A stretch of 64,000 nucleotides of DNA, taken from positions 1-64,000 of the forward strand of contig NZ_JAFKRH010000001.1 of the NCBI RefSeq assembly GCF_019038465.1. The letters are read 5' to 3'. The translations under genes were made by a program, and so were the position numbers. Source of the DNA: Synechococcus sp. CCY 0621. Lineage in GTDB: Bacteria > Cyanobacteriota > Cyanobacteriia > PCC-6307 > Cyanobiaceae. The notes under the pieces are model-generated. The model ran no database searches. It had not been told where the DNA came from and saw only the letters and a program-made list of their open reading frames with translations. Below are positions 55,402 to 64,000 of this stretch, one piece after another (positions within the stretch are counted from its first letter, which is position 1; every line of letters begins with the position of its first letter).

Positions 55402-56508
55402 ATGTCCATCCCCCTGCTGATCGGCTCCTGTGAACCCTTCAGCGGCAAGTCGGCGGTGGTGCTCGGTCTTGGCCGCCAGCTCACACGCGCGGGCGTGCCG
55501 CTCGCCTTCGGCAAGCCGCTGGTCACCTGCATGGACGATCCGCTCGACAACTTTCCTGACGCGGCGCCGGACAACCCCCTGCTCGATCCCGATGTCCGCT
55601 TCATCGGCGACACCCTCGGACTGTCCCAGGACCAGCTGATCCCGTCGCTGCATGTGATGGATCCGGCGACGGCCCGGGAGCGTCTGCTGGCAGGGGACCT
55701 GACCCCCGGGGAAGGGCTGACGCTGCTGCAGCGGCGCATTCACGACGACGCCGATCGCCTGGTCCTGCTCGAAGGGGCCGGCAGCCTCAGCGAAGGCCAG
55801 CTCTACGGCCTGGGTCTGGTGCAACTGGCCCACGCCCTGCAGGCGCCGGTGCTGCTGGTGCATCCCTGGAGCGACAGCCGCAGCGTCGATGCGTTGCTCG
55901 AAGCCAGGCGCCAGCTGGGCGATCTGCTGGCTGGTGTGGTGCTCAACGCCGTGCTGCCCGACATGGTGCCGGAGGTGCGGGAGGCGGTGCAGCCAGCCCT
56001 GGAGCGGCTGGGCATCCCGGTGCTGGGCGTGATGCCCCGCAGCCCCCTGTTGCGCAGCGTCACGGTGGAGGAGCTCGCCCGCCGCCTCGAGGCCACCGTG
56101 CTCTGCTGCCACGACGGCCTCGACCTGCTGGTGGAGACCCTCTCGATCGGCGCCATGAATGTCAATTCGGCGATGGAGTTCTTCCGGCGCCGCCGCAACA
56201 TGGCCGTGGTCACCGGCGCCGACCGCACCGACATCCAGCTGGCGGCCCTGGAGGCCTCCACCCAGTGCCTGATCCTCACCGGGGCCGGTGAGCCGCTGCC
56301 CCAGCTGATCAGCCGGGCCGAGGAACTGGAGGTGCCCGTGCTCAAGGTCGACCACGACACCCTCACCACCGTGGAGGTGATTGATGCCGCCATCGGCCAT
56401 GTGCGCCTGCACGAAGCGGTGAAGGCCACCTATGCGATCCGCCTGGTCGAGGAGAACTGCCACTTCGAACGGCTGTTCGGCCGGCTGCGCCTGGCGGTCC
56501 ATGCCTGA
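55402..56508 (+). CDS. Phosphotransacetylase-family protein (BioD-like plus DRTGG)
   Basis: 368 residues from ATG 55402. N-terminal P-loop-like BioD/CobB domain: IGSCEPFSGKSAVVLGLGR with the GKS at 15-17, and LVLLEGAGSLSEG. The C-terminal half is a DRTGG domain (about 210-330, with NMAVVTGADRTDIQLAAL). This matches COG0857, the N-terminal portion of long Pta proteins, without the catalytic PTA_PTB domain. It probably senses a nucleotide or acyl-CoA rather than acting as phosphotransacetylase. Confidence 0.85.
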   Translation: MSIPLLIGSCEPFSGKSAVVLGLGRQLTRAGVPLAFGKPLVTCMDDPLDNFPDAAPDNPLLDPDVRFIGDTLGLSQDQLIPSLHVMDPATARERLLAGDLTPGEGLTLLQRRIHDDADRLVLLEGAGSLSEGQLYGLGLVQLAHALQAPVLLVHPWSDSRSVDALLEARRQLGDLLAGVVLNAVLPDMVPEVREAVQPALERLGIPVLGVMPRSPLLRSVTVEELARRLEATVLCCHDGLDLLVETLSIGAMNVNSAMEFFRRRRNMAVVTGADRTDIQLAALEASTQCLILTGAGEPLPQLISRAEELEVPVLKVDHDTLTTVEVIDAAIGHVRLHEAVKATYAIRLVEENCHFERLFGRLRLAVHA

Positions 56509-56547
56509 GGGCGCTGCTAGTTTCAGGTCGTTGGTTGTCGATAACGG

Positions 56548-57060
56548 GTGACCCGGTCCCTAGATCTTCCGGCACTGGACCGGATCGATACGCTCGCCCA
56601 GGAGCTGGCCATGCTCCAGGACCGGGGCAAACGCAGAATCGCTTTCCTCGGCAGCCGCCATGTGCCGGTGGTATCCATCCATCTGGTGGAGCTGGTGGCC
56701 CGCTCCCTGGCCCAGGAGGGCCACAACCTGATCACCTCCGGTGCCCAGGGGGTGAACGCCGCCGTGATCCGCAGCGTGTTGGAGGTGGATCCGGCCCGGC
56801 TCACCGTGCTGCTGCCCCAGAGCCTGGAGCGCCAGCCCGGTGAATCCCGCAGCCAGTTGGAGCGGGTGCTGCATCTGGTGGAAAAGCCTGAGAACGATGA
56901 GCTGCCCCTGCCCATGGCCAGCAGCCTCTGCAACCAGGAGATCATCAACCGCTGCGACCAGCTGATCTGCTACGCCTTCCACGACAGCGAAACGCTGCTC
57001 TCCAGCTGCCGCACCGCCGAAGACATGGGCAAGGTGGTCAGCCTGATGTTCTTCGATTAG
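56548..57060 (+). CDS. DprA-like Rossmann-fold protein
   Basis: 170 residues from GTG 56548. The core RRIAFLGSRHVPVVSIHLVE and NLITSGAQGVNAAVIRSVL resembles the DprA/LOG nucleotide-binding fold (G-S-R and S-G-x-x-G-x-[D/N]). Cyanobacterial homologues are often labelled DNA recombination-mediator protein A. It is half the length of true DprA, so a role in DNA uptake is uncertain. Confidence 0.72.
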   Translation: MTRSLDLPALDRIDTLAQELAMLQDRGKRRIAFLGSRHVPVVSIHLVELVARSLAQEGHNLITSGAQGVNAAVIRSVLEVDPARLTVLLPQSLERQPGESRSQLERVLHLVEKPENDELPLPMASSLCNQEIINRCDQLICYAFHDSETLLSSCRTAEDMGKVVSLMFFD

Positions 57061-57068
57061 CCAGCCGT

Positions 57069-57515
57069 CTAACCCAGCGACTCCTGGCGCGGCAGCACCT
57101 GCAGCCGCGTTCCCTCCCGGCCCATCACCGTCACCTGGGTGCCGGGGGGTAGGAGCTGGTCGGGCGCCAGGTTCTGGGCGGCCCAGCTCTGGCCCTGCCA
57201 GCGCACCCGGCCCTCGCCATTGGCATCGAAGGCCGTGGTCACCTCCGCCAGCTCGGCCCGGGCACCCGGGGGGATCGTGCGCGCCTGGCGCCCCGCCGAC
57301 CAGCGCCGCATCCAGCCGTAGCCGGCCCCCACCAGAGCGCCGAACAGCAGCACCTGAACCAGGGGCGGCACGATCGGTACCAGCACGGCCACCAGCGTGA
57401 GCAGCAGGGCGGCCACGGCGCCCACCAGCAGCAGGCCGTCGGCGTCGGCGCCCACCAGCTCCAGCAGCAGCAGCACCCCCGCCAGGGCCAGCCAGAGGAT
57501 CGGGGGAGCGGGCAT
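57069..57515 (-). CDS. NfeD-family membrane protein
   Basis: 148 residues: three N-terminal hydrophobic helices (about 5-75) followed by an OB-fold domain (AELAEVTTAFDANGEGRVRW, TQVTVMGREGTRLQVLP). This is the short NfeD form, a usual partner of SPFH proteins in membrane microdomains. The SPFH gene starts 102 bases away on the opposite strand. Confidence 0.88.
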   Translation of the reverse strand: MPAPPILWLALAGVLLLLELVGADADGLLLVGAVAALLLTLVAVLVPIVPPLVQVLLFGALVGAGYGWMRRWSAGRQARTIPPGARAELAEVTTAFDANGEGRVRWQGQSWAAQNLAPDQLLPPGTQVTVMGREGTRLQVLPRQESLG

Positions 57516-57616
57516 CGGCAGGGGGGCGAAGGGTTGGTGGCCAGGACAACGAACGCAACGGCAGCGTTGGCCTTCGCTCCCATCCTGCCTAGCGTGGCTC
57601 CAGTGAAGAAGCCTGC

Positions 57617-58531
57617 ATGGAAGCGCTCATCATTCCGGTGCTGGTGGTGCTGGCCGGCCTGGGCATCAGCGGCGTCAAGGTCACCAGCAGCAGCCGCTCG
57701 ATGCTGGTGGAGCGCCTCGGCAAGTACGACCGCGAACTGCGCCCCGGCCTCTCCCTGGTGATCCCCGGCCTGGAGCGGGTGGTGAGCCACGAATCGCTGA
57801 AGGAGCGGGTGCTCGACATCCCCCCCCAGCAGTGCATCACCCGCGACAACGTCTCGATCGAAGTGGATGCGGTGGTGTACTGGCAGCTGCTCGAGCATGC
57901 CCGCGCCTACTACGGCGTCGACAACCTGCAGGCGGCGATGGTCAACCTGGTGCTCACCCAGATCCGGGCCGAGATGGGCAAGCTCGACCTTGACCAGACC
58001 TTCACCACCCGCCAGGAGGTGAACGAAACCCTGCTCAAGGAGCTGGATCAGGCCACCGATCCCTGGGGCGTCAAGGTGACCCGCGTGGAACTGCGCGACA
58101 TCCAGCCCTCCCAGGGGGTGCAGCAGGCGATGGAGCAGCAGATGACCGCCGAGCGGGAGAAGCGGGCGGCGATCCTGCGCTCCGAAGGGGAGAGGGAATC
58201 CCAGGTGAATGCGGCCCGGGGCCGGGCTGAGGCCCTGGTGCTCGATGCCAAAGCCAAGCAGGAGGCCGTGCTGCTTGATGCCGATGCCCAGGCCAAGCAG
58301 CAGTTGCTGCTGGCCAAGGCTCGGGCCGAGTCGGCCACCCAACTGGCCGCGGTGATCGAGGCCCATCCGGCGGCCGCCGAGGGCCTGCGGTTGCTGCTCG
58401 CCAAGGACTGGATGGCGATGGGCCAGCAGATGGCCGCCGCCCATGGGGGATCGGTGCTGATGGTGGACCCCCAGAGCCCGGCGTCCTTGCTGGCGGCCCT
58501 CAAGGGGCTACAGGAGAAGGGCGGCAGCTGA
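57617..58531 (+). CDS. SPFH-domain (stomatin/paraslipin-like) protein
   Basis: 304 residues: an N-terminal membrane anchor (IIPVLVVLAGLGISGVK), an SPFH core (RLGKYDRELRPGLSLVIPGL, PPQQCITRDNVSIEVDAVVY) and a charged coiled coil rich in AKQ repeats (about 185-270). It would form membrane-bound oligomers and organise membrane proteins or proteolysis. It diverges from the short NfeD gene, its typical partner. Confidence 0.93.
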   Translation: MEALIIPVLVVLAGLGISGVKVTSSSRSMLVERLGKYDRELRPGLSLVIPGLERVVSHESLKERVLDIPPQQCITRDNVSIEVDAVVYWQLLEHARAYYGVDNLQAAMVNLVLTQIRAEMGKLDLDQTFTTRQEVNETLLKELDQATDPWGVKVTRVELRDIQPSQGVQQAMEQQMTAEREKRAAILRSEGERESQVNAARGRAEALVLDAKAKQEAVLLDADAQAKQQLLLAKARAESATQLAAVIEAHPAAAEGLRLLLAKDWMAMGQQMAAAHGGSVLMVDPQSPASLLAALKGLQEKGGS

Positions 58532-58532
58532 C

Positions 58533-59021
58533 TCAGCTGCGCAGCACCGCCCGCAGGCCTTCGGAATACAGCAGGGCGGTGCAGAGAATCCCGCCGGCCC
58601 AGCAGAGGCTGCGCACAGGCGGCAGGTTGGCCACATAGGCCGCCAGGTAGCCCAGGCGCAGGGCCGGGTGCAGCAAGGCCGCCAGCGCCAGCCAGGGGGA
58701 GGCCGCCAGTACGCCAGGGGCCACCACCAGGCACAGCAGGCAGGCCGGCGCGTGCAGGGTGAAGGCCTCGAAGCTGTTCTGGTGGGCCCAGTTGGCCCGC
58801 TTGCCCCAGGCCGGCAGCCGCTCGAACATCGCCCGCGGCGCGGCCAGGTCGGAGGGTTTGAAATCGGCCTGGGAGCGGGCGGCCCCCAGGGGGATCAGGC
58901 TGAGCACCACCACGGCACCCGAGAGCACCAGCGACCAGGCGAAGGGCCCACCCGCCGCCGCCGGCAACACCGGCAGGGCGATGCTGGCCGCCAGAAGGGA
59001 GCTGGGCAGGGAGAAGGTCAT
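58533..59021 (-). CDS. MAPEG-family membrane protein
   Basis: 162 residues with four hydrophobic helices. The motif WAHQNSFEAFTLHAPACLL near residue 80 matches the MAPEG conserved E-x-F..P region (N-x-x-E-x-[FL]). The family includes glutathione transferases and eicosanoid enzymes; bacterial members are mostly uncharacterised. It converges with the SPFH gene, one base between stops. Confidence 0.85.
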   Translation of the reverse strand: MTFSLPSSLLAASIALPVLPAAAGGPFAWSLVLSGAVVVLSLIPLGAARSQADFKPSDLAAPRAMFERLPAWGKRANWAHQNSFEAFTLHAPACLLCLVVAPGVLAASPWLALAALLHPALRLGYLAAYVANLPPVRSLCWAGGILCTALLYSEGLRAVLRS

Positions 59022-59080
59022 CGGAACGGGGCCGCAAGGTCTCTTTTCTAGGCTGGCGCTGCCTTGCCTTCGCCTGCCCC

Positions 59081-59572
59081 ATGGCCGACAGCTATTCCTT
59101 CGACGTCGTCTCCGACTTCGACCGCCAGGAGCTGGTGAATGCCGTCGACCAGGTGCGCCGTGAGGTGGGCCAGCGTTACGACCTCAAGGACTCGGCCACC
59201 GAGATCGACGTGGAGGAGGCCAGCCTGACGATCACCACCGCCAGCGACATGACCCTCGACGCGGTGATGGACGTGCTGCGGCAGAAGGCCACCAAGCGCA
59301 ACCTATCGCTGAAGATCTTCGATCTGCAGACCCCCGAGCCGGTGGGCGGCAACCGGGTCAAGCAGGTGGTGAAGCTGCGCAAGGGCCTCAGCCAGGAGCT
59401 GGCCAAGAAGCTCAGCAAGCTGGTGCGTGACCAGATCAAGAAGGTGACCGTGGCGATCCAGGGCGAGAGCCTGCGCGTCACCGGCAAGAACAAGGACGAC
59501 CTGCAGCAGGTGATCACGCTGCTGCGCGCTGAGGATCTGGAGGTGCCGCTGCAGTTCGAGAACTACCGCTGA
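59081..59572 (+). CDS. yajQ: YajQ-family nucleotide/c-di-GMP-binding protein
   Basis: 163 residues, the standard length. The opening SYSFDVVSDFDRQELVNAVD and the RYDLKDSATEID block are diagnostic of UPF0234/YajQ. The end RVTGKNKDDLQQVI then EVPLQFENYR is invariant in many homologues. Related proteins bind cyclic di-GMP in some bacteria. The last 59 bases are overlapped on the other strand by the PEP-CTERM gene. Confidence 0.95.
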   Translation: MADSYSFDVVSDFDRQELVNAVDQVRREVGQRYDLKDSATEIDVEEASLTITTASDMTLDAVMDVLRQKATKRNLSLKIFDLQTPEPVGGNRVKQVVKLRKGLSQELAKKLSKLVRDQIKKVTVAIQGESLRVTGKNKDDLQQVITLLRAEDLEVPLQFENYR

Positions 59573-60155
59573 GGGTTCCGTTGATCCTTCTCCTCAGCTT
59601 GCGACTGAGCCCGAAGGCGGCAGCAACTCCGAGCCATGGAAGTGGGCCAGGGACGGCGTCCATCCCGGGATCGGGGCGAGGGGGTGGTGTGAGCCATCCG
59701 GACAGGGACTCGGTGCCTGGGCCCGGAGCCGGACACTTTTCAGGATCGCCGTCCACTTCATAGCCTGGGCAATACAAAAGTGATCCAAACAGGGGCCATC
59801 CAGCTGGTGTCGGGGGAGGGGACGTGATCAGAAGTTGCCAACCATTGTTATGTCCATGGAACAAGGCCGGGGTCGTCAAAGTGGATCCATCGGCGGTGAC
59901 GGACACATAGCCACAGTTCGGAAGAATGCATCGGGGCGCCTTCAGGTAGAAACCCTTGGCAGGCCCGAAGTTAATCTCAACTTCGCCCGGTGGAAACTTG
60001 GTAGTCACGCCGGCCTCTAGGCTGTGGAACGTGCCGACCACCCCATCAAAGACGAAGATCACATCAAGGGGATAGGCTGCCTGCGGGGCCAGCAAAATTC
60101 CTGCAATCGCTCCGATGAAATAGGAAGAGAATTCACGAACTTCATTCCGCTTCAT
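59514..60155 (-). CDS. PEP-CTERM-like exported protein
   Basis: 213 residues from ATG 60155, chosen because GGGGGGAG sits at Shine-Dalgarno distance upstream. An N-terminal signal peptide (SSYFIGAIAGILLAPQAAYP), a beta-rich body with four cysteines, then a Pro-rich stretch precede PGPLPWLG, a hydrophobic segment and SRKLRRRI, the cyanobacterial PEP-CTERM sorting pattern. Such proteins are processed by an exosortase and sent to the surface; no exosortase gene is here. A 22-residue tail after the basic cluster runs antisense through yajQ, suggesting loss of the original stop. Confidence 0.78.
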   Translation of the reverse strand: MKRNEVREFSSYFIGAIAGILLAPQAAYPLDVIFVFDGVVGTFHSLEAGVTTKFPPGEVEINFGPAKGFYLKAPRCILPNCGYVSVTADGSTLTTPALFHGHNNGWQLLITSPPPTPAGWPLFGSLLYCPGYEVDGDPEKCPAPGPGTESLSGWLTPPPRPDPGMDAVPGPLPWLGVAAAFGLSRKLRRRINGTLSGSSRTAAAPPDPQRAAA

Positions 60156-60361
60156 TTCGACTCTCCCCCCAGTCATCTACTCCAGCATTCTATGATGTGG
60201 GCGGACATGATATGCATTCCTCTGCATCTTAATGCCCGATGCAGATAGGCTGTGGAGGTGCATCAGATGGTTTGGGGAAGTCGCGTGATCGGCCTTGTCC
60301 ATGGTCCTGGCACGCTGCATGAACCGGGCCCTGCGTTGCCAAGCCCTCAGACTGAGACGGC

Positions 60362-61303
60362 ATGAGCGTGCCGAACCCCATGGCTTCCTCGCAGCGATCG
60401 GTGACCAGCGACTGGCCGGCCCTGCCCTATGGCGACTGGGCGGACACGGCCACCACCCTGCATCTGTGGACCCAGATCGTGGGCAAGATCCGCCTGGTGC
60501 AAACGCCCTGGACGAACCATTCCTGGCACGTTCCTCTCTATCTCACGGCCCGGGGACTCACCACCTCACCGATTCCCTGCAACGCCAGGCTGTTCGAGCT
60601 GATGTTCGATTTCCTCGATCATCAGCTGGTGATCCAGTCCAGTGATGGGGGCTTCCGGCAGGTGGCCCTCAAGCCCCGCAGCGTGGCCGACTTCCACGGC
60701 GCCGTGTTCAGTGCTCTCCATGAGCTCGGACTTGAGGTGTCCATCCACACCACCCCCAGCGAAATCGCCGACGCGATTCCCTTCGAGCAGGACACGGTTC
60801 ACCACCAGTACGACCCGGAGGCCGCCCAGCGCTTCTGGCGGGCCCTGCTCCAGGCGGATCGGGTGTTCAAGGCATTCCGGGCCCGGTACCTGGGCAAGTG
60901 CAGCCCGGTTCATTTCTTCTGGGGCAGTTTCGATCTGGCGGTGACCCGTTTCTCCGGACGGCCGGCGCCGCCCCATCCCGGCGGCATCCCCAACTTCCCC
61001 GACTGGGTGGCGCGGGAGGCCTATTCCCATGAAGTGAGCAGCGCCGGCTTCTGGCCCGGCGGCGGCGACATCGCCTATCCGGCCTTCTATTCCTATTCCT
61101 ACCCAGCGCCGGCCGGCTTCGCCGCTGCCGCCGTCAGGCCGGATGGGGCCATCTGGGATCCGGCCCTGGGGGAATTCCTGCTCCCCTACGAGCTGGTGCG
61201 GACCGCCGCCTCGCCCGATGCGCTGCTGCTCGACTTTCTGCAGAGCACCTATGAGGCCGCCGCCGACGGCGCTGGATGGGAGCGGAGCGCGCTGGAGCGC
61301 TAG
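60362..61303 (+). CDS. DUF5996 family protein
   Basis: 313 residues. The opening WPALPYGDWADTATTLHLWT then QIVGKIRLVQTPWTNHSWHV is the DUF5996 signature, followed by the central QYDPEAAQRFWRALLQADRV and a late HEVSSAGFWPGGG. No signal peptide. The family has no established function; its conserved Trp, His and Glu suggest a ligand-binding or enzymatic pocket. Its stop abuts the decayed vapC copy on the other strand. Confidence 0.88.
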   Translation: MSVPNPMASSQRSVTSDWPALPYGDWADTATTLHLWTQIVGKIRLVQTPWTNHSWHVPLYLTARGLTTSPIPCNARLFELMFDFLDHQLVIQSSDGGFRQVALKPRSVADFHGAVFSALHELGLEVSIHTTPSEIADAIPFEQDTVHHQYDPEAAQRFWRALLQADRVFKAFRARYLGKCSPVHFFWGSFDLAVTRFSGRPAPPHPGGIPNFPDWVAREAYSHEVSSAGFWPGGGDIAYPAFYSYSYPAPAGFAAAAVRPDGAIWDPALGEFLLPYELVRTAASPDALLLDFLQSTYEAAADGAGWERSALER

Positions 61304-61736
61304 TTCACGGCTTGCACGTGATCCCCATAGGCGGCCAGCTGCCGATCGGCGCTCCATAACCGCAGCGCCTCCTGTTGCGCCTGCACCACCAGCAGGCGAT
61401 CGAAGACGAAGTCTTCCGCGCAGCGGTGGGGACCACGGTGGATCCAGGGGAGTTGCTGAACGGCCAGGGCAGGCTCGGCCCGGATCGGCAGCTCTTGGCA
61501 TCCTTGCCCGAGCAGGCCGAGCCGCAGGGCAGCGGCATCCACCTGGAAGTCCGCCCGTCCAAGGGACGCCTTGATCGCCACCTCTCAGAGGCTCACGACG
61601 CTCAGCGTCAGCGGCTGCAACGGGTCTGCCAGATGACCGCCACGACAGCCGACAGCCGCTCGGGCTCCACGGCCCGCCAGAGCAGCAGCTGGGTGTCGAG
61701 CAGAAGCGGCTGGCGCTGTTCAGTGGAACTGGCCAC
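61300..61736 (-). pseudogene. Decayed PIN-domain toxin (vapC-like)
   Basis: From GTG 61736 the frame reads ...LLLDTQLLLWRAVEPERLS, the PIN N-terminus with its first catalytic Asp, then stops at 61608-61610. The family continues in another frame: SVVSL, a TGA at 61585-61587 where Trp is expected, then EVAIKASLGRADFQVDAAAL and FDRLLVVQAQQEALRLW to 61300. A run RGPHRCAEDFV interrupts the usual HRDPFDRLL segment. There is thus a frameshift, a nonsense codon and probably an insertion; no toxin can be made. Confidence 0.85.
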
Positions 61737-61740
61737 CAGC

Positions 61741-61926
61741 TCAGCCAAACATCGCATCGGCGGAGCCCCGCAGGAAGCCGCCACGGCGGGGATCGGTGCT
61801 GGAGACCACCAGCACCAGGCGAACCAGCGGTTTTCCTGCCTTGGCGATCACCACCTCCTCGCCCTGCAGCGCCTGGCTCACATAGCGCTAGAGGTGGGTT
61901 TTGGCGTCATGGAGGTTCACCTGCAT
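61741..61926 (-). pseudogene. Decayed Phd/YefM antitoxin with amber codon 13
   Basis: From ATG 61926 the frame reads MQVNLHDAKTHL, then TAG (61888-61890), then RYVSQALQGEEVVIAKAGKP and LVRLVLV to TGA at 61741. The TAG replaces the Ser usual in THLSRYV, consistent with a single base change from TCG. Apart from the amber codon this is a Phd antitoxin whose partner is the broken vapC five bases downstream. Confidence 0.85.
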
Positions 61927-62077
61927 GGACGGATCCAGAGGTTGACTCAGCTTGGTTTGATTGCGTCTAAGTCCTGGAGCTGGCCAGCGGGACAGTGCGT
62001 CATTGACGCGTGGAGCCCCAAGACCTTGGGGAATCCGACGGGGGTAGTGGTAAGGTTGCCGGCCGCACAAAAATTTC

Positions 62078-62098
62078 TGTCCGGTTTCGCGCCGGACA
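62078..62098. promoter_or_regulatory. Hairpin TGTCCGG-TTTCGCG-CCGGACA before the SHOCT gene
   Basis: A perfect 7-bp GC-rich inverted repeat with a 7-base loop ends 22 bases before the ATG at 62121. No T-run follows, so it is unlikely to be a terminator. It could be an operator or an mRNA leader hairpin. Confidence 0.4.
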
Positions 62099-62120
62099 TG
62101 GCTTCCGCCAGGACCTAGCA

Positions 62121-63038
62121 ATGGAAAAACTCACGGCCGAAGGGCTTGAGGTCGTCAACGACCTGGCCCAGCGGTATGGCTTCAGCCAGGACGCCGTGCT
62201 GCACATGACCTTCGCCCTGCTCAAGGGTCGTGGCGGCATGGCCCAGTTCAACCACCCGGAATTCGCGGGCTCCGGCCAGTGGATGAACGGCGGGATGATG
62301 ATGCTCGGCGACATGTTCAACCATGGGCTCAAGGCCCGGGTCGATGGGGTCTGCCGGGAGCTCGCCGCCGCGATCGCCAGCCAGCCCGAGCTGTTTCCGC
62401 GGGGCAGCTTTCAGTCGCAGAGCCAGAGCGGCGGCGCTCAGCAGGTGATGGTGGGCGGCGCCGGACTGCAGCACCAGGCCAGCGTTGGCGGCCAGCAGAT
62501 GCAGGTGAGCGGTGGTATGGCCCCGATGCGGCCGATGAGCTTCGGCTCCGCCCCCCTGTTCACCCCCGACCCCCGCGATACCTGGTGGCCCGCTGAACTG
62601 GGAACCCCCAGCTCCAGCGGCGCCCAGAACGAAGTGCGCTACGCCTACTTCCCGGCTGCCGGGCGGCTGGCGGTGGAGGTCAACGGCCAGGTCAGCGTTT
62701 ACGACACCAGTGGCCACCAGATCGCCGGCATCTCCTCCCAGCAACAGTCTTCCGGCGGCGGGCTGGTGTTCAGCACAGGAGAAGGCAGCATCAGCCTGGC
62801 GCATCTCGCGGCGGTGGGTGCTCCAGCGGCGGCGGAGGCCCCCTCGAGGCCCCCTGCGGCGGCGCCTCCAGAACCCGCTCCACCGGCAGCCGCTCCGGCC
62901 AGGCCCGAACCCGCTGCCACCGAGCCCGCCACCGACGTGTTCGCCACCCTCGAGCGCCTCGGGGAGCTCATGCAGAAAGGCATCCTCACCGAGGAGGAAT
63001 TCGCCGCCAAGAAGGCCGAGCTGCTCAGCCGCCTCTGA
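62121..63038 (+). CDS. SHOCT-domain protein with Pro/Ala-rich linker
   Basis: 305 residues from ATG 62121. The N-terminal domain (about 1-95) begins MEKLTAEGLEVVNDLAQRYG and includes a Gly/Met-rich block (GGMAQFNHPEF, NGGMMMLGDMFN). The middle has Gln/Ser-rich and beta-rich parts (VRYAYFPAAGRLAVEVNGQV), then a Pro/Ala linker (about 230-270). The last 30 residues (LERLGELMQKGILTEEEFAA...) are a SHOCT domain, a short oligomerisation module. It may scaffold at the membrane or sense stress; unproven. Confidence 0.82.
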   Translation: MEKLTAEGLEVVNDLAQRYGFSQDAVLHMTFALLKGRGGMAQFNHPEFAGSGQWMNGGMMMLGDMFNHGLKARVDGVCRELAAAIASQPELFPRGSFQSQSQSGGAQQVMVGGAGLQHQASVGGQQMQVSGGMAPMRPMSFGSAPLFTPDPRDTWWPAELGTPSSSGAQNEVRYAYFPAAGRLAVEVNGQVSVYDTSGHQIAGISSQQQSSGGGLVFSTGEGSISLAHLAAVGAPAAAEAPSRPPAAAPPEPAPPAAAPARPEPAATEPATDVFATLERLGELMQKGILTEEEFAAKKAELLSRL

Positions 63039-63043
63039 CGCCT

Positions 63044-64000
<957 letters not shown>

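Noticed and set aside
55339-56502. Long N-terminal extension of the SDR gene to 56502
   Set aside because: It runs antisense through the phosphotransacetylase-like gene and is Gln/His-rich without motifs; ATG 55338 precedes the SDR glycine motif directly.

Overview
The window is a gene-dense, high-G+C bacterial chromosome segment from an alpha-cyanobacterium, most like a freshwater or coastal Cyanobium/Synechococcus. The lineage call rests on the 5' end of psbD, and on ycf4, petM, ycf39, split pntA1/pntA2/pntB, a PEP-CTERM tail of the PGPLP...SRKLRRRI type, and the gltX-trnD-trnW-rplS-map neighbourhood. No CRISPR array, rRNA, origin or complete insertion sequence was seen.

1-14.7 kb is mostly photosynthesis and core metabolism. 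It holds psbD (cut by the window edge), ycf4, a lipoprotein cyclophilin, ilvH, an alpha/beta hydrolase, a Trm1-type tRNA methyltransferase, petM, ycf39, an RluE-like pseudouridine synthase, an IF-1-like protein, an SF2 helicase, the pntAAB transhydrogenase, a YheT-type hydrolase, and a thioredoxin-like 2Fe-2S ferredoxin overlapping dxr.

14.7-33.8 kb is an accessory cell-surface block. A beta-helical RTX-like protein lies beside four glycosyltransferase genes of several folds and a type I secretion operon. In transcription order on the minus strand, that operon encodes a giant two-headed glycosyltransferase, a parvulin-like foldase, an ABC exporter with cNMP-binding-like and catalytically dead C39-like domains, an HlyD adaptor and a small membrane protein. 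Successive genes overlap by 1-4 bases, so the operon is probably translationally coupled. An internally duplicated protein and a possible GT-D-like protein flank it. The inferred job is making and exporting a glycosylated surface protein.

33.8-36 kb is a scar zone: a degenerate Phd-PIN fusion, an apparently intact AbrB/PemK toxin-antitoxin pair with operator-like palindromes, and a frameshifted ISAs1 transposase remnant. It opens a visibly lower-G+C island (about 35.6-42 kb) with a polysaccharide pyruvyl transferase, a putative beta-propeller carbohydrate-active protein, an unrecognised partner gene and a methyltransferase.

42-46.8 kb returns to high G+C with a glycosyltransferase, cysS, rfbB and rfbD (dTDP-rhamnose), all on the minus strand downstream of polA. 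46.8-64 kb is housekeeping and conserved hypothetical genes: polA, gltX, two tRNAs, rplS, map, a phosphotransacetylase-like protein, an NfeD/SPFH pair, a MAPEG protein, yajQ, a PEP-CTERM protein, a DUF5996 protein, a decayed phd-vapC module, a SHOCT protein and the start of a hydantoinase/5-oxoprolinase gene running off the end.
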